Below are positions 37,965-49,149 of a DNA stretch of 64,000 nucleotides, in pieces. The notes beneath the pieces are model-generated. The model saw only the letters and a list, made by a program, of their open reading frames with translations. It was not told the origin of the DNA and did not search any database. The position numbers and the translations under genes are program-made. Numbering within the stretch: the stretch's first letter is position 1; each line of letters starts with the position of its first letter. This stretch comes from Takakia lepidozioides (Eukaryota; Streptophyta; Takakiopsida; Takakiales; Takakiaceae): positions 50,220,001 to 50,284,000 of the forward strand of contig CM060733.1 of the NCBI GenBank assembly GCA_030704615.1, given 5' to 3'.

Positions 37965-40544
37965 ATGGCGATAGCGAGAACTGGAGTGTATGTCGATGAC
38001 TACCTGGAGTGTAAGTATTTCTTTCTTGCAAATGTAAATGTGTGCTGAGCATTGTGAGATTCGTTCGCCATGTGTAGACAGGAGGGAGAGGAATCGGGGA
38101 AAGGAGGTGGGGTGGGATTGGGGCGGAATTAGGCACAATACAAATGATGGGCAAAGCAGGGGTGACATGGGGCTAGACATGTTGCAGATTCAAGCTCTCT
38201 TCCAGCGGATTTACAAAGGCTCCTTTCGACTATGAGGGAGCTTGATGAGCGATCTCAGAGTATACTCTCTCTCTCTCTCCTCTCTCACATATGGATGGCT
38301 GCCATGCCTTATTGCATGTCAGTGGAGAGTTGTGTAGGTGGGGGATGGGCAATGCAGCCAGAAAGAGTTTACTTGACGCGCCTAGGCAATGGCTGGCTCT
38401 TTTTTGGAGATGAGCCACTTCTCTGCTTCTAAGCGTGCTTGTGAAAGCAGTGAGTTTGGTTACCGTATTTGAATTTGGTTACAGCAGGCCAACATGTAAT
38501 GATAGATTGGACAGAGTTTGAAAAGCAGGGGACGTTGTGAAGGGAAGAGTTACTCGAAAAGTTCTTGCGTTAACCTTCGCTTTTAAACAGGTTGGCTTTA
38601 CTCAGATGGTGGACCTTGTGCATTGTCAGGCATGCTGGGGCAGTTGCGGGAGCAAGTGAAAGGCTGCCTGATGTTGCCCTCAAAGAAGAAGGAGGGCTTG
38701 GAACCTGACGAGACACTAGAGAAAATGCGGCAGCAGATTGAAACCAATCAGTCCAACACTGTGCGCCTGTGCACTGAGAAGGTGCTGCTTGCCCAACAGG
38801 CCTTTGATTTGGTGAGACCCTGCTTCCATCAAGTACAGTCCTTCTTATCTGCTGACTGCTCCACAATTGCTTTTTGATTTGCACTTTAGACTGTTCGTTT
38901 GCTCAATTGTCTCAACGGAGGTCACTTCTATCCAAGTATATCCTAGTGACTCTCTCTCTCTCTCTCACTCTCTTCCCCCAGACTCCACACCCATCATCTT
39001 TTGCATACCCATGACAGATTGACAGCCATGTGAGGCGGCTGGACGAGGATCTGAACAGCTTTGCAGAAGATTTGAAACAAGGTAGGCTGCTCCTGCTTCT
39101 ATAGGCCCATTAAGCTTCAAATTTAGACGGAAGTGAGGCTCCAGTGAGGTGTCCTTGTTCTGTATGAGATCCCTCCAGAGTGCTTCTTCTCAGAGGAATA
39201 ATGGAAAGGGAACTTCAGGAGGTGAACAATGTGTAATAAAGAATAATGGAATGTGGCAGTGTGTTTGGGAAGATTTTGATGTGACCTAAGGGCTATCTTG
39301 AAACAATTGGAGCCCATTTGATTCGCAGATTTCTCTTATTATGTTGTGAGATGTATATGCATGGAGATGAATGTCTTAGCAAAATTGAGGATTGAGGACA
39401 TATGAACAACTAGGGCTCCTTGCTCCAGCAAAGAACATATGAACAACCAGGGCTTCTTAAAAGGGCAGCTAATGAGGCCTAAGAGTGATGGGCAGAGGGG
39501 AAGTTGCAACCAGACGAGCCAGCAATCCTGCCCTTGGCCATGGGTCGGGACGAGAAGAGGAAGGGGCACTTCTTGACGCCACTGGCCAAACGCCTTGAAT
39601 CCAGAATTGACAGAGACCGGGACCGGGACAAGGAACGAGATAGAGAAAGAGACAGGGATCGGGACAGTGAGTTGATGCCACCTCCTGGCAGTCACAAAAA
39701 GAAGAGTCTTCCAGCCCCCACCGACATTGATCAGCCTGTTGATCCTAATGAGCCCACCTACTGCACTTGTCACCAGGTTTGCTCTACCTTGACCAATGTC
39801 CTTGGTCAAAGGATTTTCAGACATGTTGTTCAGGCTACTTGCAAAAGGACTGACATGGCTGAAGGGCTTTTCAGCCAGGGATACTGGAAAGAGCAGTACA
39901 GAAGAGTCAGGAGGGGGTGTATATGAAGAATAGGCAAACCAGGCATGTTTTGTTTTGCCATGGCTTGACTGGAAAGGTGTGTCAGTACGTTGCAGTACTT
40001 GATGTATTCGCCAGCTTTACTTATTGTTTAGCTTATCTCAACATTTTTGGAGAAGACATCGAGCTGATATCTCACAGATTAACGATGAGTGTTGGCCTGC
40101 AGGTTTCGTTTGGGGATATGATTGCCTGTGATAATGAAAACGTAAGTGATAACGCAAACTTCACTGTCTCTAGCTGGGCAGCTTTGCAGAGGCTTTCCAA
40201 TTAGATTTAGCTCTCCTCATTGTGGAAGTGTTAGGTCTGAAAGTCCGCAGGACGCAAGTAAATGGAAGAAAATGATGTAGGCACAACCCAACCCCTGGTC
40301 TGATGGGCTGTGCACTTTTCATGTTTTGTTGGCTCGCCCAGAAAAAGTTAGTGTTTCTTGGTGTAAGAGAGAGGGACAACCCAGGTCTTGACATGGTGGG
40401 ATGGAATCGTTGCAGTGTGAAGGAGGAGAGTGGTTTCATTATCAGTGTGTTGGGTTGAGCTCAGAGACACGGTTCAAAGGAAAATGGTATTGTCCGACTT
40501 GTAAAGCACTGCAACGGAGGGGTCTCTTGGAACCTCCTCTCTAA
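37965..40544 (+). CDS. ING-family PHD-finger protein (inhibitor of growth, plant ING1/2 type)
   Basis: This is a nuclear histone reader. ING proteins bind H3K4me3 through the C-terminal PHD finger and recruit histone acetyltransferase or deacetylase complexes. Exons: 37965-38010, 38188-38259, 38630-38811, 39018-39081, 39496-39776, 40103-40141, 40416-40544. They sum to 813 nt, 270 residues plus stop, in frame throughout. The start [15 protein letters not shown] is the conserved plant ING N-terminus. The ING domain covers roughly residues 1-120 ([43 protein letters not shown]). A run of Arg-Asp repeats follows at about residues 155-175, then MPPPGS. The PHD finger (about 205-255) has all eight ligands: CTCH, CDNENC, HYQC and CPTC. 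The tail after the finger is short. Introns 1-6 are normal GT-AG. Confidence 0.95.
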
Positions 40545-41468
40545 TGTTGCAGCATGTACATAGTATATATCGTGTGTAGAGCGGTGGAAAATCTGTATAA
40601 ACTCTCAGTTAGTCATGCTTCCCTTGCAGTGGCTAGAGAGAGCCCGTCATTCAGGCATGAAATTAATTGGTTTTTTCTCCAGAGAAGAGGTTGCTTCTTA
40701 GAACTTTTCACCAGTGAGTTGAGGTTGTAAGGGATACCTCTTGTGCAATCAGATTTATCTGAAAATTGATAGTGAGTTGGGACTTGATTGGTTGGGCCTT
40801 GGTCTTCAAGGCCATGGATATATGTGAAACCCTGAGGGACTGTTCATGTATGTCCCATTCTATGTTTATTACAGCACCTATGTCAACAGGGTTGAGATTT
40901 ATTCAGAAGTACACGATGAACACTTCAAGGTAGAATGATTTGGTCTCCCTGATAAATGAAATGGTATGTCATTGGTTCTTGCAAAAGTGTTCCTAGGTTA
41001 TTCATTCCGTACCCAGTCATGCACTTGGAAATTTCTACCTGTGCACTGAGAGCATATTTTTGCTGGCGTTGAGGGGTCAATTGCAGCTGCAATCAGAATA
41101 GCCTTGTTGCAGAGTGCCATCTTTTCCCCATGGACTTCAGTTGCCCTCCGCTTCTCTTCTGTTAGCAACTTTCAGCTAGTGATACTTGAGTGGTCATCCT
41201 GGATCCAGTAAACATTATGCATCTTCCTGTATGCATCATCAAGAAGTTCCTAACATTATCTCTAAGTGGACTGAAAAAGATGGAAGCACCTTGCAACTTC
41301 CAGGACAGTAGACTCCACACCTCATGGGTAGTGTGCACACCGCCACTGTGGAGCGTAGGAGAATATACATAGAATATCACTAATATTCTTTAATGAATCA
41401 AAAAGCCCATATGTCAAATGGTTACCAAAGTTGGCTAGGGAAGGTTCTAGGTTGGAGGAGGTGTGGCG

Positions 41469-41761
41469 CAGCGTTTTTTTTTTCAAATTTGGAAAAGAAC
41501 AGGAGTGGCTACTGAGTTTTGCAAAAAACAGCCATATTTTCTGCTCATCCACTGAAATTTGGACAGAATCATCCTCCGCTGTATTTTCATCCATGTATAT
41601 CATCCATATTAGGCGAATTCATCCAAGATTTATATTTGTTTTTGAGAATTTTGGCGATTTCATCCATGAGAAATAGGGAATTTACGACAGAATATTCGAT
41701 TTTGATTTTTGAGGTCGAAAAAGTGCGAAATTTCGCCAGAAATAAAGAAATAAAAACACTG
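41469..41761. mobile_element. hAT-type MITE, family member 3 (293 bp)
   Basis: An exact 8-bp duplication GTGTGGCG flanks it (41461-41468 and 41762-41769). The ends are CAGCGTTTTTTTTT and TAAAAACACTG. Relative to the copy at 27275 it is inverted: its left inner block aggagtggctac is the complement of the tagccactc block, and its right inner block gatttttgaggtcg is the complement of cgacctcaaaaaat. Confidence 0.9.
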
Positions 41762-42276
41762 GTGTGGCGAGGTCATTTTGGCAAGCTATAGCCAAAGAGG
41801 GAGCTTGGGAAGAGATGGAGGGTCCAATAGGGAGTGCAAAAGATGCACAATTCAGGGAGGGTGGATTAGTTGGCGGCAAGGTGGGCAGGGCAAGCACTAG
41901 TGGCAATGGCAAGGGCCCATCGGCATGGGATCCAGTTATGTTTAAGGTCCGGCTGTACATTACCTCTTTCTCTCTCTCTTGAAGTTGAAGTGTATAGGTG
42001 GATTGGTCTTCATTGGAGTCTTCTTAGCAGTCTCATGTTGCTACTACAAGAGCTGGTATAACGACCGACACTGATTCATTTTTAGCTCAAAATTACATCT
42101 CTGATACGCTATTCTGTATTCCATTACAAAGCAATATGTCTACACCGATTTTATATGAGATTGGAGTGAATATGTTGCTAAACGGTAGACTTTGCAAAAC
42201 TATAATGAGAATGCTGGGGGTCGTTAGTCGCCCTGAACTGAGCTAAACGCGTACTTCGTAAACGTCGTCGACTCAA

Positions 42277-42368
42277 AACACGTCATATGGACGTCGGTGA
42301 CGTGGACACTTTCGTCCACGTCAACACGTTATATGGACGCCGGTGACGTGGACACTTTCGTCCACGTC
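42277..42368. promoter_or_regulatory. Two 46-bp direct repeats with ACGT-core inverted repeat, upstream of DCAF12
   Basis: Units 42277-42322 and 42323-42368 differ at only two or so positions. Each contains a perfect 9-bp inverted repeat GACGTGGAC-actttc-GTCCACGTC. CACGTC/GACGTG are ACGT-core sites of the sort bound by plant bZIP factors. The repeat lies about 375-465 bp upstream of the DCAF12 start codon. Regulatory function is inferred. Confidence 0.6.
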
Positions 42369-42465
42369 AGCGTGACCTCCCGAACCTTCGCTTGGTTAAT
42401 TTGAGGTTATCGTCGAGGTTCGTTAGTCCTCGTTCATCTGTTCGCCGTTCTCGTCGGTTTTTGTG

Positions 42466-42515
42466 TGTCAATTAGCTCAACGAAATTTTTTGTGTTTTCG
42501 TTGAGCTAATTGACA
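42466..42515. promoter_or_regulatory. Perfect 20-bp inverted repeat with 10-nt loop
   Basis: The left arm 42466-42485 begins tgtcaattagctc. The right arm 42496-42515 is its exact complement. The loop ttttttgtgt is at 42486-42495. It lies about 225 bp upstream of the DCAF12 start, probably in the promoter or 5' UTR. It could be a transposon footprint, an RNA hairpin in the leader, or a palindromic binding site. Confidence 0.65.
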
Positions 42516-42741
42516 TGATTCCGCGCGGCGATAGATTGTGCTTTCGATCGGGCAGAAGTCTGGGATTTGGCTGTAGAATCCTTGTGGGAGAATTTTCTCC
42601 AGTTTTACGCACATATGTTTTGCACTTGAAGGAGTCAGTAAGGGGCTTGAAGTGTAATTTGACGGGCTTTGCAACAGTATGGCGTGGTGGTAGCTTGGGA
42701 CTGCGGGCTTCTTCACAGTTTTCAGGAGCTCTCATGTTGTG

Positions 42742-45700
42742 ATGGTAGAATGGTGGAGAAAGGGAAAGGAAATGCATGATTTTCTCAGGAAGCGCGAGTT
42801 AAGCAACGACTGTGGGTAAGCTCATAGATCAGTCCGATCTGATGGAGGGGAAGCGAGACTAGTGCTTGACGAATTGCTTCGAAATATTCCTAATTCGGCA
42901 CGATATGTGCTAGATTTGACATTTTGCATGCCGATATTACTGGAGAGAGTAAGCAACAGCCTTACATTTCTTGCAGGTCCGAGAAAAAAATTTGCGAGGA
43001 CTATTCTGCTTCCCGGATTCCATCACTGCTTCAAGAGAGAGAGTTGCCAGGCACAGATGCATATGACAAGGTGTTCGCAGCGGCCTGGCTGGACCACGAA
43101 AAGTTTGTCGTTGGGACTAAGGATAACAAACTGGTACTTTGGAATGCTGCAAATAATAGGAGGATTGATATTTCGTTGCCGCGTCGAGCACAAGCACAAC
43201 CACAGCAGAGTGAGACCTGCGGCATACACTCCATGTACTCTGTCTCACCTTATCCTATTGTGTTCTGTGGTGTTTTCAGGCTTCCCTCCGTTTATCTGCC
43301 AATGAAAATAGTTGAGCTCGCAGCTTCAACTTCTTCATGTCTGCTAAATGGCACTTTGCCAGGAGGCCTTCCGTAGAGTTTGAGCAACCTTGCCTCCTCA
43401 TCTGACAAGAGGTCACGCGATTTTTCCCTGTAGCCATCTTGCGTTCTTAAAGGCATGTTGGAAAGCAGCTTGGCTGTTCCTGCATATCTTAGTTAACCAA
43501 TGCACTGTATTTGCTCGTAGCAGTCTTGATAGATGGCCATTATGACTTCACAGCATCATCTGATGCAATCATGTGTGCTCCATTGTGAGGGTTCGGTATT
43601 TAGATTGGTTGGAGTTCAGGGAGCTAATGGTTTTTTACTGAAGTGGTCACCATAAAACTGTCTGAGCTGCACCAAAGAAGCCATCTTAAACTACTGTTTT
43701 GTGTTGTATTGGCTCTCCTGTTAGAAAGTGTAGTAAACTTTTCCAAGAATCTCCTTGCCACTGGAGCAGACAACCCAGACGATGTTGCAGTGTTCGAACT
43801 CCCATCCTTCAATCCAGTTTGCCTTTTGTCGGTAAGATCCAAGATACCACAATGACTCTAGAACGATATGACGAACATCTAGCCAATGTTTATGGTTATA
43901 TGAGTATGACTAATGTGGGTTCTGGAGTGGCCTGCTTTTAATCTCTCTATTTTAGGGTTTTCCACCAGCAATGAGGAATGTACCACTTTCAACATACATC
44001 TCATTTACACAGCTCATTGGCATTCATGGAAAATGATATTAGAGTGTCCTTGATCTCCTCAAGATTGTGTTGCAATTTTCTTGCAGATGCAGCTTCCAAC
44101 TCCCACCTTTGAATGGGACACAGCTTGAGAAGCTTTGATAGCCTGTTTGAGGAATTGGTCTGGGACTCTCTAGTATTGTATTTTTGACCTGACAACAGCT
44201 TTTTCTTGGAAAATACAGAAGCACAGTGATTGGATGTTTGCAGCAGCATGGCTGACAGATGTATTGCTTGTAACAGGTTTGGCACCGGACTTTCCCATTT
44301 GGAATTTTGAAGTCAAGTCTTTGCCATAGTTAGTTTAGCACTTGGTGGTATTGTGTTAATATGCTGGGATTGCTTGGCTGACAGATGTATTGCTTGTAAC
44401 AGGTTTGGCACCGAACTTTCCCCATTTGGAATATTAAAGTGAAGTCTGCCATAGTTAGTTTAGCTCTTGGTGGCATTGTGTTAATCTGCTGGGATTGCTT
44501 ACGTTACTTTGAACTCTTGGCAGGCTCTCGTGATACCACAGTGAAGCTATGGTCTGTAGATGTCAACAGTCCATTCACTAACCAGTGCCCAGTCATTGAT
44601 CGATCAGTTCACGCAGACAAAGTGAGAGATCTCAAGTATTGCCCAATTTCTGAGGTATAATATCTCAATTGAGCTGCACGTTCTTTCGATATCCTTGTTC
44701 TAGCCGCTTCCTCTTTTTCTAGAAACTCCTCTCTTGTAGGGTGCATTATGTGTCCAACCCAATATGTGGAGCTTCTCACCTTCAGCACAATTCATGAATT
44801 CTACTGTGTGCAGCGGCTTGCAACCCTGGGACAAGATGCCTTGTGCAATATCTGGGATCCCCAACTCATGGAGGTGGTGAGTGCCCCTTTTGGCTTGTGG
44901 TTTATAGGCAGTCTGGCAGTGTTACCTTTTCAATAGAAGAGGGCACTTTCCAGTAACCTGTGTTTTGTGACTCTTGACCCACAAGTAAGCTTGTACCAAG
45001 TTCTGATAGGAACCTTAGCCAATTCATGTCTAATCCTTTGCTGGGATTGTGGATTATTACAGGTCTCGGGTGTGTCACTTCACCACAAAAGAGAGCTGGT
45101 CTGTCTTGCAATGGAGCATCCTCTTATTGCAATTGGATCTCAGAAGTTCATTTCCTTGGTAGACCTACGCTGTGGACATATCATTCAAGATGTTGAATCA
45201 GCAGATGAAGGGTGGGGTATGCAGCTTCTTCCTCCCTATCTTTTTTCTCTTCTTCAACAAGTGATGCATTCTGTTGACCATTTAAGGGGTGGACTTGCTT
45301 GATTCCGTTTTTTGATATCAGGTGTGCGATCATTGAGTTTCAAAGGCAATAATGTCCTTACATGCGGCGGTGGCAAAGGGAGGTTGTCATTTTTTGACCT
45401 GCGGGCTGAAAAGTATATCTCACTTTGTGAGTACCTTCTCACCTGTCTCACCTCTGCAACAGGAATTTGCCTCCTTTCACTAGTCTCTGGGAAAAATCAG
45501 GAGCATTTGCGTAGCATTGAGGTTGTATTGCATGTAACTGCATTGATTTTGAGGTTCTCTTGTGCAGACCCTGAAAAGGGTGGGTGCACCCATTCTTGTG
45601 GCAGTGCGTTGGAGCTCTCTTATTATAATACAGGCAAAGGCGCTTTGGTGATTCTCTTTTCCAAATGTCACTTGTTTAAAGTCCCTTGTAGTCATTGGGT

Positions 45701-46105
45701 ATCACTCAAGTGAAAATCAGTCAAAAGCGTATATTGGAGCAGCACTCACTATTGAGATGGGTCCTAAAATTGAGTGAGAGAGAAAAATGTTCAAGAAAGA
45801 AAAAGAAAGATTTGTACCAAAGGGCCCAAGGGACTTAAGTGGAACAACGCATAACCACGGAACCCAATGAACAGTCGAACTTGATTTGGCCTCCTGTAGC
45901 ATGTGGACCTGTTCTACAAAAAATGAAAGATTGGTTTCCAACTTTGGTGCAGGAGTCCAATGATTTGTACCTCAATCACTTCCAACGGGACCAGATTCAG
46001 CATGCGGTATATGCTCATGCATATGATGTGAGTGGCACCAAGCTCCTTGCAGCAGGAGGCCCGCTTCCATATGGTTTAAAAGGTTGCTATGTTGCGCTAT
46101 GGTAG
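42742..46105 (+). CDS. DCAF12-type WD40 protein, CUL4-DDB1 ubiquitin ligase substrate receptor
   Basis: This is the homologue of DDB1- and CUL4-associated factor 12, which docks on DDB1 and presents substrates to the CRL4 ubiquitin ligase. Human DCAF12 recognises acidic C-terminal degrons. Exons: 42742-42815, 42977-43234, 43729-43831, 44219-44276, 44524-44654, 44814-44876, 45063-45216, 45322-45426, 45840-46105. They sum to 1,212 nt, 403 residues plus stop, in frame. Family signatures in order: IPSLLQERELPG, YDKVFAAAWLDHEKFVVGTK, CGIHS, NLLATGADNPDDVAVFELPS, KHSDWMFAAAWL, TGSRDTTVKLW, LATLGQDALCNIWD, GVRSLSFKGNNVLTCG, and the C-terminal AVYAHAYDVSGTKLLAAGGPLPYGLKG type end. Human DCAF12 is about 450 residues, so this one is slightly short. 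Start: the ATG at 42742 leads directly into DFLRKRELSN. A second in-frame ATG at 42772 is possible. The acceptor of exon 3 (aaag) is weak. Confidence 0.9.
44249..44500 (+). repeat. ~126-bp tandem duplication covering the 3' part of DCAF12 exon 4 and its splice donor
   Basis: Copies start at 44249 and 44375 (tggctgacagatgtattgct) and run to about 44374 and 44500. The first includes the end of exon 4 and the donor caggtttgg. The second repeats that exon end and donor inside intron 4 without an acceptor. The copies are about 92-95 percent alike, so the event is fairly recent. Confidence 0.85.
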
Positions 46106-47760
46106 TGGCACTGAATTGCTCCTCCCCATCGTCAAATGCCACCCACAACCTGTACTGGGTGCCTTTGCCTACCAATGTATTATTGAGTTTAGGATGTCCA
46201 AGACTCAAGTATCAAAACATGTGGGGGCTGTCAGACCTGGTATCCAAGCTCGCATGTTTCCAAGGATGACTCCTAGGTTTACATTGTAGAACTCAGTCTT
46301 CCATATCATCATTTCATGAAACTGGCACCTTGTGAAGTGTCTACACTGCAATCATGCTCAGAACCTGCTGACCACAGCGTGAAACCTGTCTCTTGTTTCA
46401 AACATCCTTCTTTTAGGTAAGTCTCTTGTCAATCTGTAGCCTCTGTTGTTCTCCGAGACATGCTTCTCAATCATAAAGTTCATGACTTGTAAAATCTGCT
46501 GCTGCATTGATGGTAATCCTTTGATGAGGATTTCCTAACATCCACTTAATTCACAAGCTGTCATCCGGGCACTCATGGACATGTAGGACACGCACTTGAG
46601 CAAGAGGATTTGGATTTTCCTCTATTCCAATCTCCATCTCCCCAGAACTTTCACAGCATAAAATTTACATGGAAGGCCCTAAATTTTTCACCACATTGGG
46701 CCTGGTTTGTGTGGGATGCCCCCCGTCTTCCAGGAATAACCCGAAATTATACACTAGACAGACACCCTGGCAACAAATCACTCTGTTCCGGACTGTACAA
46801 TGTGGTTGCAACTGTAATCTTGGAAACTGAATGAAGCATCAGTTGGATCGGCATGAAGGGCAGCCATTGCGTTGCCAATAAACCAGACAACCAGCAAACT
46901 ACAAACATTCAGCTGAATTCCTGCAAACCGAGTAGTGCGAGCTTGGCTTTGAATTTGGAAAGACTATCACATATAATAACCTTGTGTTGTATGGAGATCC
47001 CATTTCATGAAGCTTTTGGATAACAAGAGGGGGTTTGATCATATTTTCCCCTGAACTAAATTCTTAAAGGAAAAAGGAAAGAGTGCAAGAAAATGTTCAG
47101 GGAAGTTCTGAAGCTGCCGTTGCTTTCAGTGTTGAATTTGAATTTCAAAGGGGAAAGGTGATGTGAAATTGTCTATATATCATGAACACTACCCTGTTGG
47201 ACACACATACCAATTGTGAGTGCATCAAGGGTGTTCCAATACTTTCAATTTCGCGGAATGCGATGTGGTGTTATGGGATGCGGTGGTTGCACAATATGCA
47301 CAACAAGGACATGGGATGGATATCTTGCCTATTCCATGGAATCCTTTTTTTTTAATCAATCAGACACATCCAACGGCCTATTATTTTTAATTTGAAATTT
47401 TTTCTTTTAAAAACATACATTGGACTTCGATCTTCACTTCTAAGGAAACAGAGCATATTTAGTGAATAAAGTTCATTTATTACAAAGAATTCTAATCATG
47501 AGGGATTTTATGGAATCAGCTTGTTTAAAGACACCAAAAAATACATAACTTGTTTTTCTTTAATAATTTTCAATGAATGTTCTCACTTTACATTCTTCAT
47601 CTTTCAATGAACATTGGGTCAAGTCGCATTATCATTTAGCAATATCATTCACAACTACTCAAGGTCCCAAATAAATACTGTTGTGACCACTGTTGGGCGG
47701 ATCTACCCATTTTTTTCATATAGGCCCGTTCCAGATATTGAAAACTTTTGGTTTTACATG
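46106..47760. other. 3' flank of DCAF12 and intergenic DNA
   Basis: This is probably the 3' UTR followed by AT-rich DNA. A plus-strand frame at 46610-46834 (74 codons) has no known domain. At 47688-47700 the sequence CACTGTTGGGCGG differs by one base from the hAT terminus at 326-338 but no matching second end is present. Confidence 0.45.
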
Positions 47761-47843
47761 TCGTGCACCTAAGCATTGTGCCACAACATACATCGCTGTC
47801 CAACCACACTTCCTAGCATATAGTCCTAGAAAGCCACGCCACA
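47761..47843 (-). repeat. Partial LTR copy abutting the full LTR
   Basis: These 83 bp (tcgtgcacctaagc ... ccacgccaca) repeat the last 83 bp of the LTR at 48197-48279 with a few differences. One base separates this copy from the full LTR, so two LTR units are arranged in tandem. Confidence 0.75.
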
Positions 47844-47844
47844 A

Positions 47845-48279
47845 TGATACGGGAATGGTGAAAAGAGGAGAAACCACTCTATCACGTTATATAAGTCAAG
47901 CCAATGGCACCTTTGCTAAAGGACTCCACCATACAAACCTCACTCACTCTCCATCTCAAGAACTAGAGCTATGGCGGCGAGAGAGGCCTCGGGAGGCTCG
48001 ACTAGAAGAAGACGAGTCTGCCTACGTCTCACGTGGAGATAACCTCCCCACGTCCTAAGTGAGGTTCGCCACCTCACTTGGCACATGGAACCAAATGAAG
48101 TCCCAATGCCAACAAAATACAAATATAAATGTATAATGTCCTAATTAGTTAGAAATAACTATTTCTAACCAATCACAAATAAAACCATGACAGCTATCGT
48201 GCACCTAAGCACCGTGCCACAACATACATGATTGTCCAACCACACTTCCTAGCATATAGTCCTAGAAAGCCACGCCACA
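47845..48279 (-). mobile_element. LTR (435 bp) of the PHD-bearing Ty3-type retroelement
   Basis: The LTR starts TG and ends CA in either reading (tgatacggg ... gccacgccaca). Directly next to it at about 48280-48295 the minus strand carries a polypurine tract agctaggggggcgat, the usual plus-strand primer site, so this is the 3' LTR of an element transcribed on the minus strand. The integrase/PHD remnant lies just upstream in that orientation. Confidence 0.75.
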
Positions 48280-48544
48280 ATCGCCCCCCTAGCTGGTGAT
48301 TAGGTCCCTCTAACACCGGATAGCTTGCAAGTATCCACCCCAATAAGATCATCGCTTGGTCTTCAATCGCACAAGTCCCAACACTTGAAGTCGATAGATC
48401 AAGAGGCCGGGTGCAAACGTAGCCCCATCGTTAGTCGCCTTCATACAATCCATGATCTTCAGTTGAGTATCCATGGCATTGAAGCCCCACTAGCTAGACC
48501 GTGGGTCACTTGTCCGCCTCCCCATTGTCATGCCCACTACCTCT

Positions 48545-49135
48545 GTCCAAGGCATCGTAGACACAATCATTCTCCGATAGAAACCTCCTCAAGTGGCGGT
48601 GTCAAGCATCCCATGTGCCACCCCCTTGAGCATTTGTCACACACCAACATGGTTGCGGCGCCACCAGCATGCCCACATAGCATGCAACGCAACCTTGCAG
48701 GTACCACTGCAAGGTTAGGATCTATCATCCCATCCACATGTGGAAGGTGACATGGCGCACAATTGCGCACATGGTCCTTCCATACCATGTCATCTCGACC
48801 CTCCAGAATCAACACTCCTGAAGGCAACACCTCCCTGACCCTTAGAATCACACGTCTTGCGGTGACATCCAAGGTCGTAGGTGCTGTCTGCTGCAGATTC
48901 ACATAGTCCCCAGGATGGAAACGCCGAACACTTGGCCGATATCCCCTTTCACATATAGTGGCGTACCTCAATGTATCTCAGTGTTGGGCAATAACAAGGT
49001 TCTCAAAAGCCATAGGCATGACTTCCCGAGAAGTAGTGCGGTGATCTATCAAGGCTTGCTCGCACAAAGCCTGAAACTCCCCCAAGAACTCTCTCCCTTG
49101 GTCCGTGAGTACTCCTTCAGAAGTTGGGCCTTTGG
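48545..49135 (-). mobile_element. Ty3-type integrase tail fused to a C-terminal PHD finger (pseudogene)
   Basis: The minus strand reads part of the integrase core, VLTDQGREFLGEF (about 49071-49109) and DHRTTSRE. There is then an internal deletion removing the rest of the catalytic core, and next the C-terminal module RRFHPGDYVNLQQ and VREVLPSGVLILEG (to about 48780), followed by NCAPCHLPHVDG. This runs into a C4HC3 PHD finger: CMLC, CDKC, GWHMGC and, after an in-frame TGA at 48567-48569 (a TGG codon changed by G to A), CLRC ending near 48552. PHD fingers read histone H3 tails, so this could act like the chromodomain of chromoviruses in directing integration. A second stop is near 48975. Dead copy. 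Confidence 0.78.
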
Positions 49136-49149
49136 GCCTCAGAAATTCA

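Noticed and set aside
46610-46834. 74-codon ORF 3' of DCAF12
   Set aside because: No domain, no splice partners. Probably 3' UTR or intergenic chance frame.
47688-47700. hAT terminus CACTGTTGGGCGG
   Set aside because: One mismatch to the terminus at 326, but no second end or target duplication was found nearby, so no element is called.
48979-48992. Another hAT-like end (cagtgttgggca)
   Set aside because: It falls inside the integrase reading frame (IAQH) and diverges after ggg. Coincidental.
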